A stretch of DNA of 64,000 nucleotides from Amycolatopsis pithecellobii (lineage in GTDB: Bacteria; Actinomycetota; Actinomycetes; Mycobacteriales; Pseudonocardiaceae): NCBI RefSeq assembly GCF_009707865.1, contig NZ_WMBA01000006.1, positions 111,641-175,640 of the forward strand. The letters are read 5' to 3'. The notes below the pieces were generated by a model that did not search any database, was not told where the DNA came from, and saw only the letters and a program-made list of their open reading frames with translations. The translations under genes were made by a program, and so were the position numbers. How positions within the stretch are numbered: position 1 is the stretch's first letter; each line of letters starts with the position of its first letter. Positions 1 through 8,564 of the stretch are shown in pieces.

Positions 1-3000
1 CTGGATGCGCCGTCCTCGCCGCTGGAGTCGCTGCCGCTGCCGTCGGAAGGCGGTATCGGCACGAACGAGGAGATCGCGGGTGCGGCGGTGCGACGGCCGT
101 CGATCTGGCCCGCGGTCGAGGAGCGCGTGCTCGAACTGATCCGCGAACATCGGTCCACCATCGTGTTCGCCAATTCGCGGCGGCTGACCGAGCGGCTCAC
201 CGCACGGTTGAACGAACTGGCGGGCGACCAACGAGAGCTCGAACGCTTTCCTGCTGAGGCGATAGGGCAGTCCGGGCTCAGCACCGGCGCCGAGGTGACC
301 ATCGCCAGGGCACACCACGGGTCCATGTCCCGCGAGCAGCGGACGCACGTCGAAGAGGAGCTCAAGTCGGGGCGGTTGCCGTGCGTCGTCGCGACGTCCT
401 CGCTCGAGCTGGGCATCGACATGGGTGCGGTCGATCTGGTGGTGCAGATCGAGGCGCCGCCGACGGTCGCGTCGGGGCTGCAGCGCGTCGGCCGCGCCGG
501 GCACCACGTCGGCGCGGTGTCCACCGGGGTGATGTTCCCAAAGTTCCGCGGCGACCTGGTGTCGTGTGCGGTGGTCTCGGAGCGCATGACCAGTGGTGCG
601 ATCGAAGCGGTGCGATACCCCCGGAACCCGCTGGATGTGCTGGCGCAACATGTCGTGTCGATGGTCGCTGTCGAACCCTGGACGGTCGAGGAACTCGGGG
701 CCGCGGTGCGCCGCGCGGCGCCGTTCGCGGCCCTGCCCGACGACGCCCTGCTCGCCGTGCTGGACATGCTCGCCGGGCGTTATCCCAGCGAGGAGTTCGG
801 CGAGCTGCGGCCACGCATCACCTGGGACAGGGTGACCGGACAGCTGCGCGGCAGACCCGGTGCGCAGCGGCTCGCGGTCACTTCCGGTGGCACGATTCCC
901 GACCGCGGCCTGTTCACGGTGATGACCCCGGGCAGTGAGGACGGGGCAGGCTCGCGAGTCGGCGAGCTGGACGAGGAGATGGTGTACGAGTCCAGGGTCG
1001 GGGACACGATCCTGCTGGGAACCTCGTCGTGGCGAATCACGGACATCACGCACGATCGCGTGATCGTGGTGCCGGCGCCGGGCGAGCCGGCACGGATGCC
1101 GTTCTGGAAGGGCGACGCACCAGGGCGTCCGCTCGAGCTGGGCCGCGCGCTCGGCGCATTCGTCCGCGAACTATCCACTTCGGACGAAGAAAAAGCCCGT
1201 GCTCGCACCGAATCCGCCGGCTTGGACGAACGTGCCCGGGACAATCTGCTGACCTATCTGGAAGAACAGCGCACCGCGACCCGGCATGTGCCGAATGACC
1301 GGACAATCCTGCTCGAGCGGTTCCGGGACGAGCTGGGTGACTGGCGGGTCGTGCTGCACTCCCCGTTCGGCGCGCAGGTGAACGCGCCGTGGGCGCTGGC
1401 GATCGCGGCACGCCTGCGGGAAAACCGTGGGGTCGACGCTCAGGTCATGCACTCCGACGACGGTATCGTGCTGCGCCTGCCGGACGCCCTCGACGAGGAT
1501 GGCGCCGAGGTGACGATCGGCGCGGACGACGTGCTGATCGACCCCGAGGAGGTCGAGCAGCTCATCGTTGCGGAGGTCGGTGGCTCGGCGTTGTTCGCCG
1601 CCCGCTTCCGCGAATGTGCCGCCCGTTCGCTATTGCTGCCGCGCCGCGACCCGCGCCGGCGCACGCCCCTGTGGCAGCAGCGGCAACGCGCGTCGCAACT
1701 GCTGGCGGTGGCGGCGAAGTACGAACGTTTCCCGGTGGTACTCGAAGCGATGCGCGAGTGCCTACAGGACGTGTACGACGTGGGTGGGCTGCGTGAGCTG
1801 ATGACCGATGTCCGGGCCCGGCGGGTTCGACTGGTCGAAGTGGAGACACCGGCGGCATCGCCGTTCGCCCGCAGCCTGATGTTCGGCTATGTCGGCATGT
1901 TTCTGTACGAGGCGGACGCGCCGCTGGCCGAACGCCGGGCGGCGGCGCTGGCGCTGGACTCGACGCTGCTGGCCGAACTCCTTGGCACGGAAGCGATCCG
2001 CGAGCTGCTCGACCCCGAGGTGGTCGCGGAGGTCGAGCGCTCACTGCAACGGCTCGAGCCGGACAGGCACGCACGCGACCTGGAAGACGCGGCGGATCTG
2101 TTGCGGTTCCTTGGGGATCTCTCGCTCGACGAAGCCGCCGCCCGGGGTATCGAGTCGTCCTGGCTGACCGATCTCATGCGGCAGCGGCGGGTGATCCTGG
2201 TTCGCATCGGCGGCGAGGAGCGGTATCTGCCGATCGAGGACGCGGGCCGGGCCCGCGATGCGCTCGGCGTGGCACTACCGATCGGGGTGCCCGAGGCGTT
2301 CACCGAGCCGGTCGCCGATCCGCTGGGTGATCTGCTCGCCCGGTACGCACGGACGCATGGGCCGTTTCCCGCGCGTCAAGCGGCTGAGCGATTCGGGCTC
2401 GGCCCGGCGGTGGTCTCCGGCGTCCTGGACCGGCTCACCGCCGAAGGGCGACTGGTGCGGGGTGAGCTCAGTCCCGTCGGGCATCCGGACTCCCACGGGG
2501 TCGGCGTCGAGTACTGCGATGCGGCGGTGTTGCGCAGGCTCCGGCGGGCGTCACTGGCGCGGTTGCGCGCGGAGGTCGAACCGGTCGAACCGGCGGCGCT
2601 GGGCCGGTTCCTGCCGTCGTGGCACACAGTGTCCAGCGGGACACCCGCACCCGGGCGAGCGCCCGTGCGTGCGGCGCCGACCGCGGACGATGTGCTGGCG
2701 GTGGTCGAACAGCTCGCCGGTGCGCCGCTGCCGGCGAGCGCGGTCGAGTCCCTGATCCTGCCGAGCCGGCTCCCCGGCTACTACCCCGCACTGCTGGACG
2801 AACTCACCACGGCGGGCGAGGTCACCTGGGCCGGGTGCGGAGCTCTCGCCGGCGGGGACGGCTGGCTGGCGCTCGCACCGTCCGATGTGGCCGATCTACT
2901 GCTGCCTGAAATCGAGGAAAACCCGCCTGCCGGCCCGTTACACGAAGCGATATTGTCCTCTTTGGACGGTGGGGCGCTGTTTTTCCGGCAGCTGGTCGAC

Positions 3001-3891
3001 CGGGTTACCCTGCTGGTCGAGAAGGCGCCGAACGATGGGGACGTTGTTGCGGCGCTGTGGGATTTGGTGTGGTCGGGCCAGGTCACGGGGGACACGCTGA
3101 GTCCGTTGCGGGCACTGGTGTCGGGCCGGGGCGCCACCCACAAGCCACGGCGGGCGCCACCACGCGGCCGCTACGCCCGGATGCGGGCAGGGCGGCCCGC
3201 GATGCCGTCACGCACCGGCCCCCCGACGGTCGCCGGGCGGTGGGGGCTGACCCCGTTGCGGGAGAGTGACCCGACCAGGCGGACCTATGCGCGTACCGAG
3301 GCTTTCCTGGAACGGCACGGAGTGCTGACACGCGGCGCGCTGGAGACCGAGCGGGTCACCGGTGGCTTTTCCGGTATCTACAAAGTTCTTCGCGGGATGG
3401 AGGATTCCGGGCAGGTCATCCGCGGGTACGTCGTCGAGGGCCTGGGCGCCGCACAGTTCGCCGCGCGCGGTGCGGTGGACCGGCTGCGTGCGCTGTCGGA
3501 CACCACGAGCGGGCGCCGACCGTCGGATGCCGTGGTGCTCGCGGCCACCGATCCCGCGCAGCCATACGGGGCGGCGTTGTCGTGGCCGGCGGCGGTCGGC
3601 GAGACGAAGCACCGTCCCGCGCGCAAGGCGGGGGCGCTCGTGGTTCTCGTCGACGGCGTGCCGGCATTGTATGTCGAGCGTGGCGGCAAATCCTTGCTGT
3701 CGTTCACCGAGGACGACACGATGCTGCGCTCCGCGGCGCAGGCACTCTCGCGTGCTGTCCGGGAAGGCTGGCTGGGGCAACTCGCCGTGCAGCGGGCGGA
3801 TGGGGAGCACGCCTTGACATCCGCACTGGCCGACGTGCTGCGGGACGCAGGTTTCCGTGCGACACCGAAGGGACTGCGGCTGCGCGCATGA
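1..3891 (+). CDS. lhr: Lhr-type ATP-dependent DNA helicase, 5' truncated by window edge
   Basis: The reading frame is open from base 1 to the TGA at 3889-3891, about 1296 residues; the N-terminal RecA domain with Walker A and DEAD-type motifs lies outside the window. The visible part begins in the second RecA domain: IVFANSRR resembles motif IV, and motif VI is seen as QRVGRAGHH near 481-507, followed by the long winged-helix and beta-barrel Lhr C-terminal region typical of about 1500-residue large helicase-related proteins. The family unwinds DNA and RNA-DNA hybrids 3' to 5' and is linked to DNA repair in actinobacteria. The GTG at 88 is internal, not the true start. Peptide deformylase follows 46 bases downstream in the same direction. 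Confidence 0.93.
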   Translation: MDAPSSPLESLPLPSEGGIGTNEEIAGAAVRRPSIWPAVEERVLELIREHRSTIVFANSRRLTERLTARLNELAGDQRELERFPAEAIGQSGLSTGAEVTIARAHHGSMSREQRTHVEEELKSGRLPCVVATSSLELGIDMGAVDLVVQIEAPPTVASGLQRVGRAGHHVGAVSTGVMFPKFRGDLVSCAVVSERMTSGAIEAVRYPRNPLDVLAQHVVSMVAVEPWTVEELGAAVRRAAPFAALPDDALLAVLDMLAGRYPSEEFGELRPRITWDRVTGQLRGRPGAQRLAVTSGGTIPDRGLFTVMTPGSEDGAGSRVGELDEEMVYESRVGDTILLGTSSWRITDITHDRVIVVPAPGEPARMPFWKGDAPGRPLELGRALGAFVRELSTSDEEKARARTESAGLDERARDNLLTYLEEQRTATRHVPNDRTILLERFRDELGDWRVVLHSPFGAQVNAPWALAIAARLRENRGVDAQVMHSDDGIVLRLPDALDEDGAEVTIGADDVLIDPEEVEQLIVAEVGGSALFAARFRECAARSLLLPRRDPRRRTPLWQQRQRASQLLAVAAKYERFPVVLEAMRECLQDVYDVGGLRELMTDVRARRVRLVEVETPAASPFARSLMFGYVGMFLYEADAPLAERRAAALALDSTLLAELLGTEAIRELLDPEVVAEVERSLQRLEPDRHARDLEDAADLLRFLGDLSLDEAAARGIESSWLTDLMRQRRVILVRIGGEERYLPIEDAGRARDALGVALPIGVPEAFTEPVADPLGDLLARYARTHGPFPARQAAERFGLGPAVVSGVLDRLTAEGRLVRGELSPVGHPDSHGVGVEYCDAAVLRRLRRASLARLRAEVEPVEPAALGRFLPSWHTVSSGTPAPGRAPVRAAPTADDVLAVVEQLAGAPLPASAVESLILPSRLPGYYPALLDELTTAGEVTWAGCGALAGGDGWLALAPSDVADLLLPEIEENPPAGPLHEAILSSLDGGALFFRQLVDRVTLLVEKAPNDGDVVAALWDLVWSGQVTGDTLSPLRALVSGRGATHKPRRAPPRGRYARMRAGRPAMPSRTGPPTVAGRWGLTPLRESDPTRRTYARTEAFLERHGVLTRGALETERVTGGFSGIYKVLRGMEDSGQVIRGYVVEGLGAAQFAARGAVDRLRALSDTTSGRRPSDAVVLAATDPAQPYGAALSWPAAVGETKHRPARKAGALVVLVDGVPALYVERGGKSLLSFTEDDTMLRSAAQALSRAVREGWLGQLAVQRADGEHALTSALADVLRDAGFRATPKGLRLRA

Positions 3892-3901
3892 TCACGGCAC
3901 G

Positions 3902-3926
3902 TAGACTTTCCCGTCTGCGGGAAGGA
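3902..3926 (+). promoter_or_regulatory. Possible def promoter box and hairpin including the ribosome binding site
   Basis: A TAGACT box (3902-3907) is followed at once by an inverted repeat, TTCCCG (3908-3913), loop TCTG, CGGGAA (3918-3923), whose 3' arm runs into the GGAAGGA that is the only Shine-Dalgarno-like sequence before the deformylase ATG. The stem could lower initiation or mark the end of the helicase transcript. Both roles are inference. Confidence 0.35.
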
Positions 3927-3937
3927 CGGCGACCACG

Positions 3938-4438
3938 ATGGCGATGCGCGAGCTGCGGTACTTCGGCGATCCGGTGCTGACGACGGTGTGTGATCCGGTG
4001 ACGCGGTTCGATAAGGCGCTGCGGTCGCTGGTGACGGATTTGCTGGACTCGGTGAAGCCGAGCGGCCGTGCTGGGTTGGCGGCGCCGCAGATCGGGGTGA
4101 GCCTGCGGGTGTTCAGTTACGATGTCGAGGGGTTGACCGGGTATGTGATCAACCCGGAGATCGCCGAGCTTTCCGAGGCACGGCACGACATCGACGAAGG
4201 TTGCCTTTCCGTCCCGGAACTGCGCTTCCCGGTCAGCCGCGCGGTGCGGGCGGTGGTGCGCGGCGTCGACGTGGACAACGAACCTGTTGTCGTGGAAGGG
4301 AAAGACGTGCTGGCGCAGTGTCTGCAGCACGAGACCGACCACCTCGACGGAACCCTCTACCTGGATCGGCTGTCCAAGGACACCAAGCGTGAGGCGCTAC
4401 GCCAGGCCCGCGGCAAAGATTGGTTCTGGCAGCGCTGA
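3938..4438 (+). CDS. def: Peptide deformylase
   Basis: This 166-residue metalloenzyme removes the formyl group from the initiator methionine of nascent proteins. All three family motifs are present: GLAAPQIG (about residues 46-53), EGCLS (87-91, metal-ligand Cys89) and HETDH (131-135, two metal-ligand His and catalytic Glu132). The length is normal for the family. The ATG at 3938 is preceded by GGAAGGA about 11 bases upstream. It sits alone after the helicase gene and converges with the ACT-GNAT gene, whose stop is 73 bases away. Confidence 0.96.
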   Translation: MAMRELRYFGDPVLTTVCDPVTRFDKALRSLVTDLLDSVKPSGRAGLAAPQIGVSLRVFSYDVEGLTGYVINPEIAELSEARHDIDEGCLSVPELRFPVSRAVRAVVRGVDVDNEPVVVEGKDVLAQCLQHETDHLDGTLYLDRLSKDTKREALRQARGKDWFWQR

Positions 4439-4511
4439 ACCGGAACCGCCAAGTAGTGGCCGGCCCGCGCCGCCACCGCAGGGCCAAACTGCGTGGAAGG
4501 CGCCGGCCCGG

Positions 4512-5636
4512 TCAGCAGGCGCCAGGGGCGCGCGGGACAACAGCCGCCGGGATGGTGATGCGCAGGAGGCCTTCCTCTTCCTGCTGATCGGGTACGAGGC
4601 CGGCGCGGAGGGCCGCGCGGAAGATGCCTTCGCGGCCGGGGAGGGAGACCGCGATCAGCTGACGGCACCCGCGCGACGCGGCGAGTACTGCGAGCCGTGC
4701 GATCAAGGCTGTGCCGATTCCCTTGTGCTGCCACGCATCGTCGACCAGCAGGGAGACCTCCGCGACCCCACCGACGCCCGGAACCAGCTGCCCGAGTCCT
4801 ATCACCTCGTGCCCGGCCACCGCGAGCAGACTCATCCCGCGCGGCGGCACCAGCAACCGGTGCAGCCAGCGGCGCGGCACGGTGCGCGTCCCGGTCTGGT
4901 ACCGCTGAAAAAGCGTTTCCGCGGAACAACGTTGGTGCAAAGCGAATACCGCGTCGGCGTCCGCGGGCCGGCCCGGTCTGAGCACGATCGACGCCCCATC
5001 CGCCGAAGTCACCACAGTGGGGCCGGCGACATCCGCGCGCACAGTGTCGAGCAACCCAAGCAGTGCCTCCGCCCGCGCCAGTTCCAACTGCACGAACGGC
5101 GCCCACCTGCGCCGGGCGACCAGCGCACGTTCCCCGTCGATGGCGAACGCCGCACGGTGCCCGCCCTCCGTCCGGCCGGGATTCGCCTCGGCCAGCGGCA
5201 CAACCGTGACCAGATCGGCAGCCACCACTTCGCGCAGGGCGTCGGCGTAACGCGACGGGTCCTCGACCGCGCGGCTCGCCGCGGTAAGCGTCGCGGCGGA
5301 GACGTCCACCAGCTCACGGACGTCCGCGTCGGTGATCGCCAAACATTCGCAGCCCTCGCGCCGGATGGCTTGGATCAGCTGATCCTTCGTCAGCCCGCCG
5401 GCCGGCCGGATCACGACCTCGTCGAGCACCCCGTCCGGCACCGGAAGCACAGTCAGGCCAAGGATGTTGCACTCCAGGTCGGCCATCCGGATCGCGATCC
5501 GGGCCAGCGTGCCCGGGTGGTCGTCCATCCGGATCCGCAGCCGCCAGGTCGTGGACGAGGTTTCCGCTTCGACGGCCGCCGGCCATGCTTCCGGCAGTTC
5601 GGCGGCCTGGGGCGGCCGAACAGAGCGAATCTCCAT
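4512..5636 (-). CDS. ACT-domain and GNAT N-acetyltransferase fusion
   Basis: The protein has 374 residues if it starts at the ATG at 5636 (MEIRSV); an in-frame ATG at 5678 would add 14 residues without typical domain sequence. Residues about 25-100 resemble an ACT fold (RIRMDDHPGTLARIAIRMADL, then a stretch ending in EGCECLAITDADV). The C-terminal part, about 215-360, is a GNAT domain with the acetyl-CoA signature near DDAWQHKGIGTALI. ACT domains usually bind amino acids, so an amino-acid-controlled acyltransferase is a reasonable inference, as in lysine acetyltransferases with other sensor domains. The substrate is not visible. No strong Shine-Dalgarno sequence precedes either start. Confidence 0.75.
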   Translation of the reverse strand: MEIRSVRPPQAAELPEAWPAAVEAETSSTTWRLRIRMDDHPGTLARIAIRMADLECNILGLTVLPVPDGVLDEVVIRPAGGLTKDQLIQAIRREGCECLAITDADVRELVDVSAATLTAASRAVEDPSRYADALREVVAADLVTVVPLAEANPGRTEGGHRAAFAIDGERALVARRRWAPFVQLELARAEALLGLLDTVRADVAGPTVVTSADGASIVLRPGRPADADAVFALHQRCSAETLFQRYQTGTRTVPRRWLHRLLVPPRGMSLLAVAGHEVIGLGQLVPGVGGVAEVSLLVDDAWQHKGIGTALIARLAVLAASRGCRQLIAVSLPGREGIFRAALRAGLVPDQQEEEGLLRITIPAAVVPRAPGAC

Positions 5637-5747
5637 TCGGTAACGATCTCGCGTGCTTGTTGCTGGGTGAGGACACACATGTTTCGACCGTGTCAGCGTT
5701 GCGAACCGCCCGGCAACGCTTCCGAAACAAGCGGGGCGGGACGGCGT

Positions 5748-6392
5748 TCATACCTGGTCGAGAAGGACAAACTCGTTGCCCTCACTGTCCCGCCCCACCC
5801 GACCGGGTGCCCCTGGCTCACCCGCGAGCGCGAGCCGGACGCGGTTCGGCCGCTCCTTCGGCTCATCGGTCCGGAGGAACTCCAGCCATGGCCCCCGCCC
5901 GGTCGGCGCCCGCAGTCCGACGATCACCTGCTGCTGTGAGCCGATCCGCCAGCCGCTGCGCACCATCCATTCCGAAGCGAGCGCCATCGGGTCGAGCGCG
6001 TCGACGACGATCGCCGCCAGCGCTTCGGTGCTCGGGTAGCCCGGACGCGGTTCGAGCACACAGAACTCGTTGCCACCTGGGTCAATCATGACCTCCCACG
6101 GCACCTGCCCCTGACCGATGTCGTGCTTGCGGGCACCCAGTACCCGCGCGCGTTCGATCTTCGCGCGCTGATCCTGCCGCGATCCGCTCGCCAGATCCAG
6201 ATGTATGCGGTTCTTCACCTCCTTCGGGCCCGGCCCGGGTACGAACACCAGGTCCAGCTCGCAACCGTCCGAGGCGGGCGGGCGCACCAGCCTGTCCCCG
6301 ATGACTTGCCAGTCGAGCAGCGCGGCCCAGAAGCCGGCGAGCTCAGCGGGCCGGGCCGCCGCGATCCACACCGCGGCCAATCGTGTCGACAT
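5748..6392 (-). CDS. VOC (glyoxalase-like) family protein, two-module
   Basis: A 214-residue protein with two glyoxalase/bleomycin-resistance-like beta-alpha-beta modules: the first spans about 1-115 (AELAGFWAALLDW and ending PGGNEFCVLEP), the second is shorter and ends in SEGNEFVLLDQV. The family includes metal-dependent lyases, dioxygenases and drug-binding proteins; the substrate here cannot be told. I chose the ATG at 6392 because TACAGT lies 6 bases upstream (6399-6404), the arrangement for a leaderless transcript, and the 15 extra residues of the longer frame look non-coding. It is a single gene between two minus-strand units. Confidence 0.8.
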   Translation of the reverse strand: MSTRLAAVWIAAARPAELAGFWAALLDWQVIGDRLVRPPASDGCELDLVFVPGPGPKEVKNRIHLDLASGSRQDQRAKIERARVLGARKHDIGQGQVPWEVMIDPGGNEFCVLEPRPGYPSTEALAAIVVDALDPMALASEWMVRSGWRIGSQQQVIVGLRAPTGRGPWLEFLRTDEPKERPNRVRLALAGEPGAPGRVGRDSEGNEFVLLDQV

Positions 6393-6456
6393 GTGCTGAC
6401 TGTAGGACTGAGGCGACCGGAAACGGCTGTCCGGCAACGCTTCCCCACGCGCCGGT

Positions 6457-7221
6457 TCATTTGGTGGCCAGTCGCATCAGTGCCCATAACTGGGCGATCG
6501 CATCGTCGTCGCCCGACCATTCGACATGTCCGTGGTCCAGGCGGCCCCACATCCACAGGTACATGTCCGGGGGTGGCGCCGAAACCAGACCGTCGGCTTG
6601 CTCGGCTTCGTCAGCTGAGCAGCGCCAGGCTTCGGTCTTTCCTGGTCCGGCCCGTGCGATCCAATGGTGCCCGCCGCTGCGCACGGCGACGGAATGCCGG
6701 GCCGTGCCGGATAAGCCGAGCATCGTGAGCCGCTGGCCGAACCACACCGCGAGCGCCTCGTCGACCCCGTCGATCGCGAAGTCGTCGGCCACGTGTGTGG
6801 TTTCCATCCCGACGGCGTACTCGACGTCGTACCGGTGGATCGTGGTCTCGTGCGAGATGCGGCGGCGCCAGAACCCGTACGTGTGGTCCGCCGGCCACCA
6901 GCTCGCGGCGTACGAATCGGGGTGGTTGAGCGAAAGCTCACGCATCAGGTCCGCCAGTCCGGCGCGCAGATAGTCCTCTGTGGACTGTCTGGCGACCGGT
7001 TCCCGTTGCCAGTCCCGTGGTGCGCGCCCTTCGGTGATCCACAGCCGGGCCACCCGGTAGATCCCGCCGACATGCCGGACGATCTCCTCGACGGTGAACC
7101 GCGGGCTGGTGGGCACCGGGGTGCCGGGCGGCGCGGTGCGGGCGGCATCCAGCAACAGCTCGACCTCGATCCCGAGCACGTCCAGGAACCGGCCGTGATC
7201 GATGAGGGCTTGCCCGGCCAT
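6457..7221 (-). CDS. Maleylpyruvate isomerase-type mycothiol-dependent enzyme
   Basis: A 254-residue protein of the DinB-like/MDMPI superfamily: an N-terminal helical bundle (GIEVELLLDAARTAPPGTPVP, then FTVEEIVRHVGGIYR with the metal-ligand-type His) and ISHETTIHRYDVE, which supplies the HxxxH-like segment of this fold, plus a C-terminal SCP2-like part. Members use mycothiol for isomerase, transferase or detoxification reactions; the exact substrate is unknown. The ATG at 7221 overlaps the TAA of the upstream HEPN gene as TAATG, so the two are translationally coupled and probably share the SOS-type promoter near 8210. A longer frame beginning at 7452 overlaps the HEPN gene and is rejected. 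Confidence 0.85.
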   Translation of the reverse strand: MAGQALIDHGRFLDVLGIEVELLLDAARTAPPGTPVPTSPRFTVEEIVRHVGGIYRVARLWITEGRAPRDWQREPVARQSTEDYLRAGLADLMRELSLNHPDSYAASWWPADHTYGFWRRRISHETTIHRYDVEYAVGMETTHVADDFAIDGVDEALAVWFGQRLTMLGLSGTARHSVAVRSGGHHWIARAGPGKTEAWRCSADEAEQADGLVSAPPPDMYLWMWGRLDHGHVEWSGDDDAIAQLWALMRLATK

Positions 7222-8084
7222 TACCGGTGCTGGACTTTCGGTTGCGCGGGCCGCACCGTGTCGGCCCGCGGGTGCACCACGCGGCCGGCGAGCTCCACGA
7301 ACCGTCCGGTCTGCCGGCACAGCTGGGCCGCGGACTGTTCGGTGATGCGCCGGGTGATGCCGGCCTGAGCGGCGGCTCTGGCGGCCGAGTTCGCGGCAAA
7401 GAATGCCGACCATTCGGCCAGTTCCGGAGCCGCTGTCTCGAGCAGGACCCACACGCTGGCCGGGCGGGCGCGACCCCGGTGCGGACGGCCGCGCGCGGCG
7501 AGCACAGCGGCGCCGGCGCGCAGGGCGGCGAGATACGAGGTGATGAACTTGCTGACCGCATTGGGGGCCTGCTCGGCCTCGGCCAGACCGTGCCGGGCCT
7601 CGTTCAATAGAGCCACGGCGGCAGGTGATGTCGGGGGCCGCTCCGGGAACGGCAGTTGTGGCCGTTCAGGACCCGGGTCGGGTGGAGCGGTGGCATTCCG
7701 GGCCTGTTCAGCCTCGGTGGCACGATGCCTTGCCTTGTTCAACAGGGCCACAGAGGCAGGTGATGTCGGTGGCCGCTCCGGGAACTGAGGATGCTCTGAA
7801 CCGGCGCGGGTTGCAGTGGCGGGATTCGCGGACTGGTCGCTCCCGGCGGCACGACGCCGCGCCTTGTTGGACAGAGACACCGCGGCTCGCGCTTTCAGCG
7901 ACCGCTCCGGGAACTGGGGATGCTCTGAACCGGCGTGGGTTGCAACGGCATTCGCGGGCTGTTCGCCCTCGGCGGCACGACGCCGCGCCTCATTCGACAC
8001 GGCCACAGAGGCTGGCGGTCGCTGCGGCAACGGCAGCTGTGGCTGCTCAGGATCGATGCGGGCCGCGGCGGTGGCAATGGACAT
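7221..8084 (-). CDS. SAV_6107-type HEPN domain protein with four-fold repeated N-terminal segment
   Basis: A 287-residue protein. The C-terminal about 130 residues match my memory of the SAV_6107 HEPN family (SYLAALRAGAAVLAARGRP, ASVWVLLETAAPELAEWSAFF). HEPN proteins are helical and many are RNases of toxin or defence systems, but I see no clear RX4-6H catalytic motif here. The N-terminal half holds four imperfect copies of about 43 residues, each with a helix like ALLNKARHRATEAEQA preceded by a Pro-rich linker (PQFPERPPTSPA); the fourth copy is the first helix of the domain itself. The ATG at 8084 has AGGGAGGGG just upstream, so the longer frame to 8177 is rejected. It is coupled to the isomerase downstream. 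Two SOS boxes lie at its promoter. Confidence 0.82.
   Translation of the reverse strand: MSIATAAARIDPEQPQLPLPQRPPASVAVSNEARRRAAEGEQPANAVATHAGSEHPQFPERSLKARAAVSLSNKARRRAAGSDQSANPATATRAGSEHPQFPERPPTSPASVALLNKARHRATEAEQARNATAPPDPGPERPQLPFPERPPTSPAAVALLNEARHGLAEAEQAPNAVSKFITSYLAALRAGAAVLAARGRPHRGRARPASVWVLLETAAPELAEWSAFFAANSAARAAAQAGITRRITEQSAAQLCRQTGRFVELAGRVVHPRADTVRPAQPKVQHR
7590..8060 (-). repeat. Tandem coding repeats of about 130 bp in the HEPN gene
   Basis: The sequence CCGCTCCGGGAAC (plus strand) recurs near 7638, 7773 and 7902, with a diverged fourth unit near 8015, giving a period of roughly 130 bases. Each unit encodes one Pro-rich linker plus a helix resembling the first helix of the HEPN domain. 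The reading frame is kept in all copies. Confidence 0.75.
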
Positions 8085-8182
8085 TGCCCCTCCCTGTTCG
8101 TGCTGGTGGTGACGGTGCCCGGCGCGGCGACGCTTCCCCCGTCCCGCCACCGGGCACCGCCCCGGTGAGCGCTCCACCGATG

Positions 8183-8198
8183 TCGAACTTGTGTTCGA
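8183..8198. promoter_or_regulatory. LexA operator (SOS box) 2
   Basis: TCGAACTTGTGTTCGA has the complete TCGAAC-N4-GTTCGA half-sites of the SOS box. Its centre is 34 bases from that of box 1, and it falls just downstream of the predicted transcription start, so the two boxes bracket the start site. Confidence 0.75.
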
Positions 8199-8207
8199 GC
8201 AAGTTCC

Positions 8208-8236
8208 AGGTTAGCTTCGAACACGTGTTCGTTCAA
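8208..8236 (-). promoter_or_regulatory. Vegetative-type promoter of the HEPN-isomerase operon
   Basis: Read on the minus strand, TTGAAC (8236-8231) and TAACCT (8213-8208) are separated by exactly 17 bases. Transcription would begin near 8201, giving a leader of about 117 bases before the ATG at 8084. The spacer contains an SOS box. Confidence 0.6.
8218..8231. promoter_or_regulatory. LexA operator (SOS box) 1
   Basis: CGAACACGTGTTCG is a perfect 14-base palindrome and fits the actinobacterial/Bacillus-type SOS box CGAAC-N4-GTTCG exactly. It lies between the -35 and -10 boxes of the HEPN promoter and overlaps the last base of the -35 box, where LexA would block RNA polymerase. Confidence 0.8.
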
Positions 8237-8444
8237 GTCCCGATTCGGCCAGGTCACCCCATTGCGGGAGGCCGGACGCCGCGGACGCCGGGCGGACCAT
8301 GCCCCGCGCCAACACCTCCAGCGGCGCGCTGCGCACGGAAAATCCTTAGTACACAAAGGACGGTCGCGGGGAAGGCCGTGGCTGCGCTCACACGAATGGC
8401 TGAGACGCGGGAACTCGGCAACAGCTGCCGACGACTTGGACTGT
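8232..8444. other. Intergenic stretch with no gene seen
   Basis: Between the HEPN promoter and the hairpin at 8451 I see no convincing coding sequence on either strand; open frames here lack ribosome binding sites and family resemblance. It presumably holds the promoter of the Cys-rich gene at 8565, but no clear -35/-10 pair stands out. Confidence 0.5.
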
Positions 8445-8450
8445 GTCACG

Positions 8451-8485
8451 CCGGGCCGGTCCGCCGAACCAGCCCACCGGCCCGG
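8451..8485 (+). repeat. Perfect 10-bp stem hairpin flanked by GTGTCAC direct repeats
   Basis: CCGGGCCGGT (8451-8460) and ACCGGCCCGG (8476-8485) pair perfectly around a 15-base loop. The heptamer GTGTCAC occurs directly before the left arm (8443-8449) and again directly after the right arm (8485-8491). No U-tract follows, so a simple terminator is unlikely; a leader-RNA structure or small mobile-element footprint are alternatives. Confidence 0.5.
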
Positions 8486-8489
8486 TGTC

Positions 8490-8555
8490 ACTCAGGTCCG
8501 CCAACCACGGAACTCAGACCGCCATCCACAAAACTCAAGTCCGCCAAACCACGGA
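8490..8555 (+). repeat. Three tandem copies of a 21-23 bp repeat before the Cys-rich gene
   Basis: Units begin at 8490, 8512 and 8533 with ACTCA and continue as GTCCGCCAACCACGGA or close variants (the second is the most diverged). The array ends where the GGAAAGG ribosome binding site of the gene at 8565 begins, so it would lie in the mRNA leader or promoter. Function unknown; iterated binding sites for a regulator are possible. Confidence 0.55.
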
Positions 8556-8564
8556 AAGGCTCCC

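Noticed and set aside
8084..8177. Longer N-terminus of the HEPN protein
   Set aside because: The ATG at 8084 has a strong AGGGAGGGG site; the 31 upstream residues are basic, low-complexity and not family-like.
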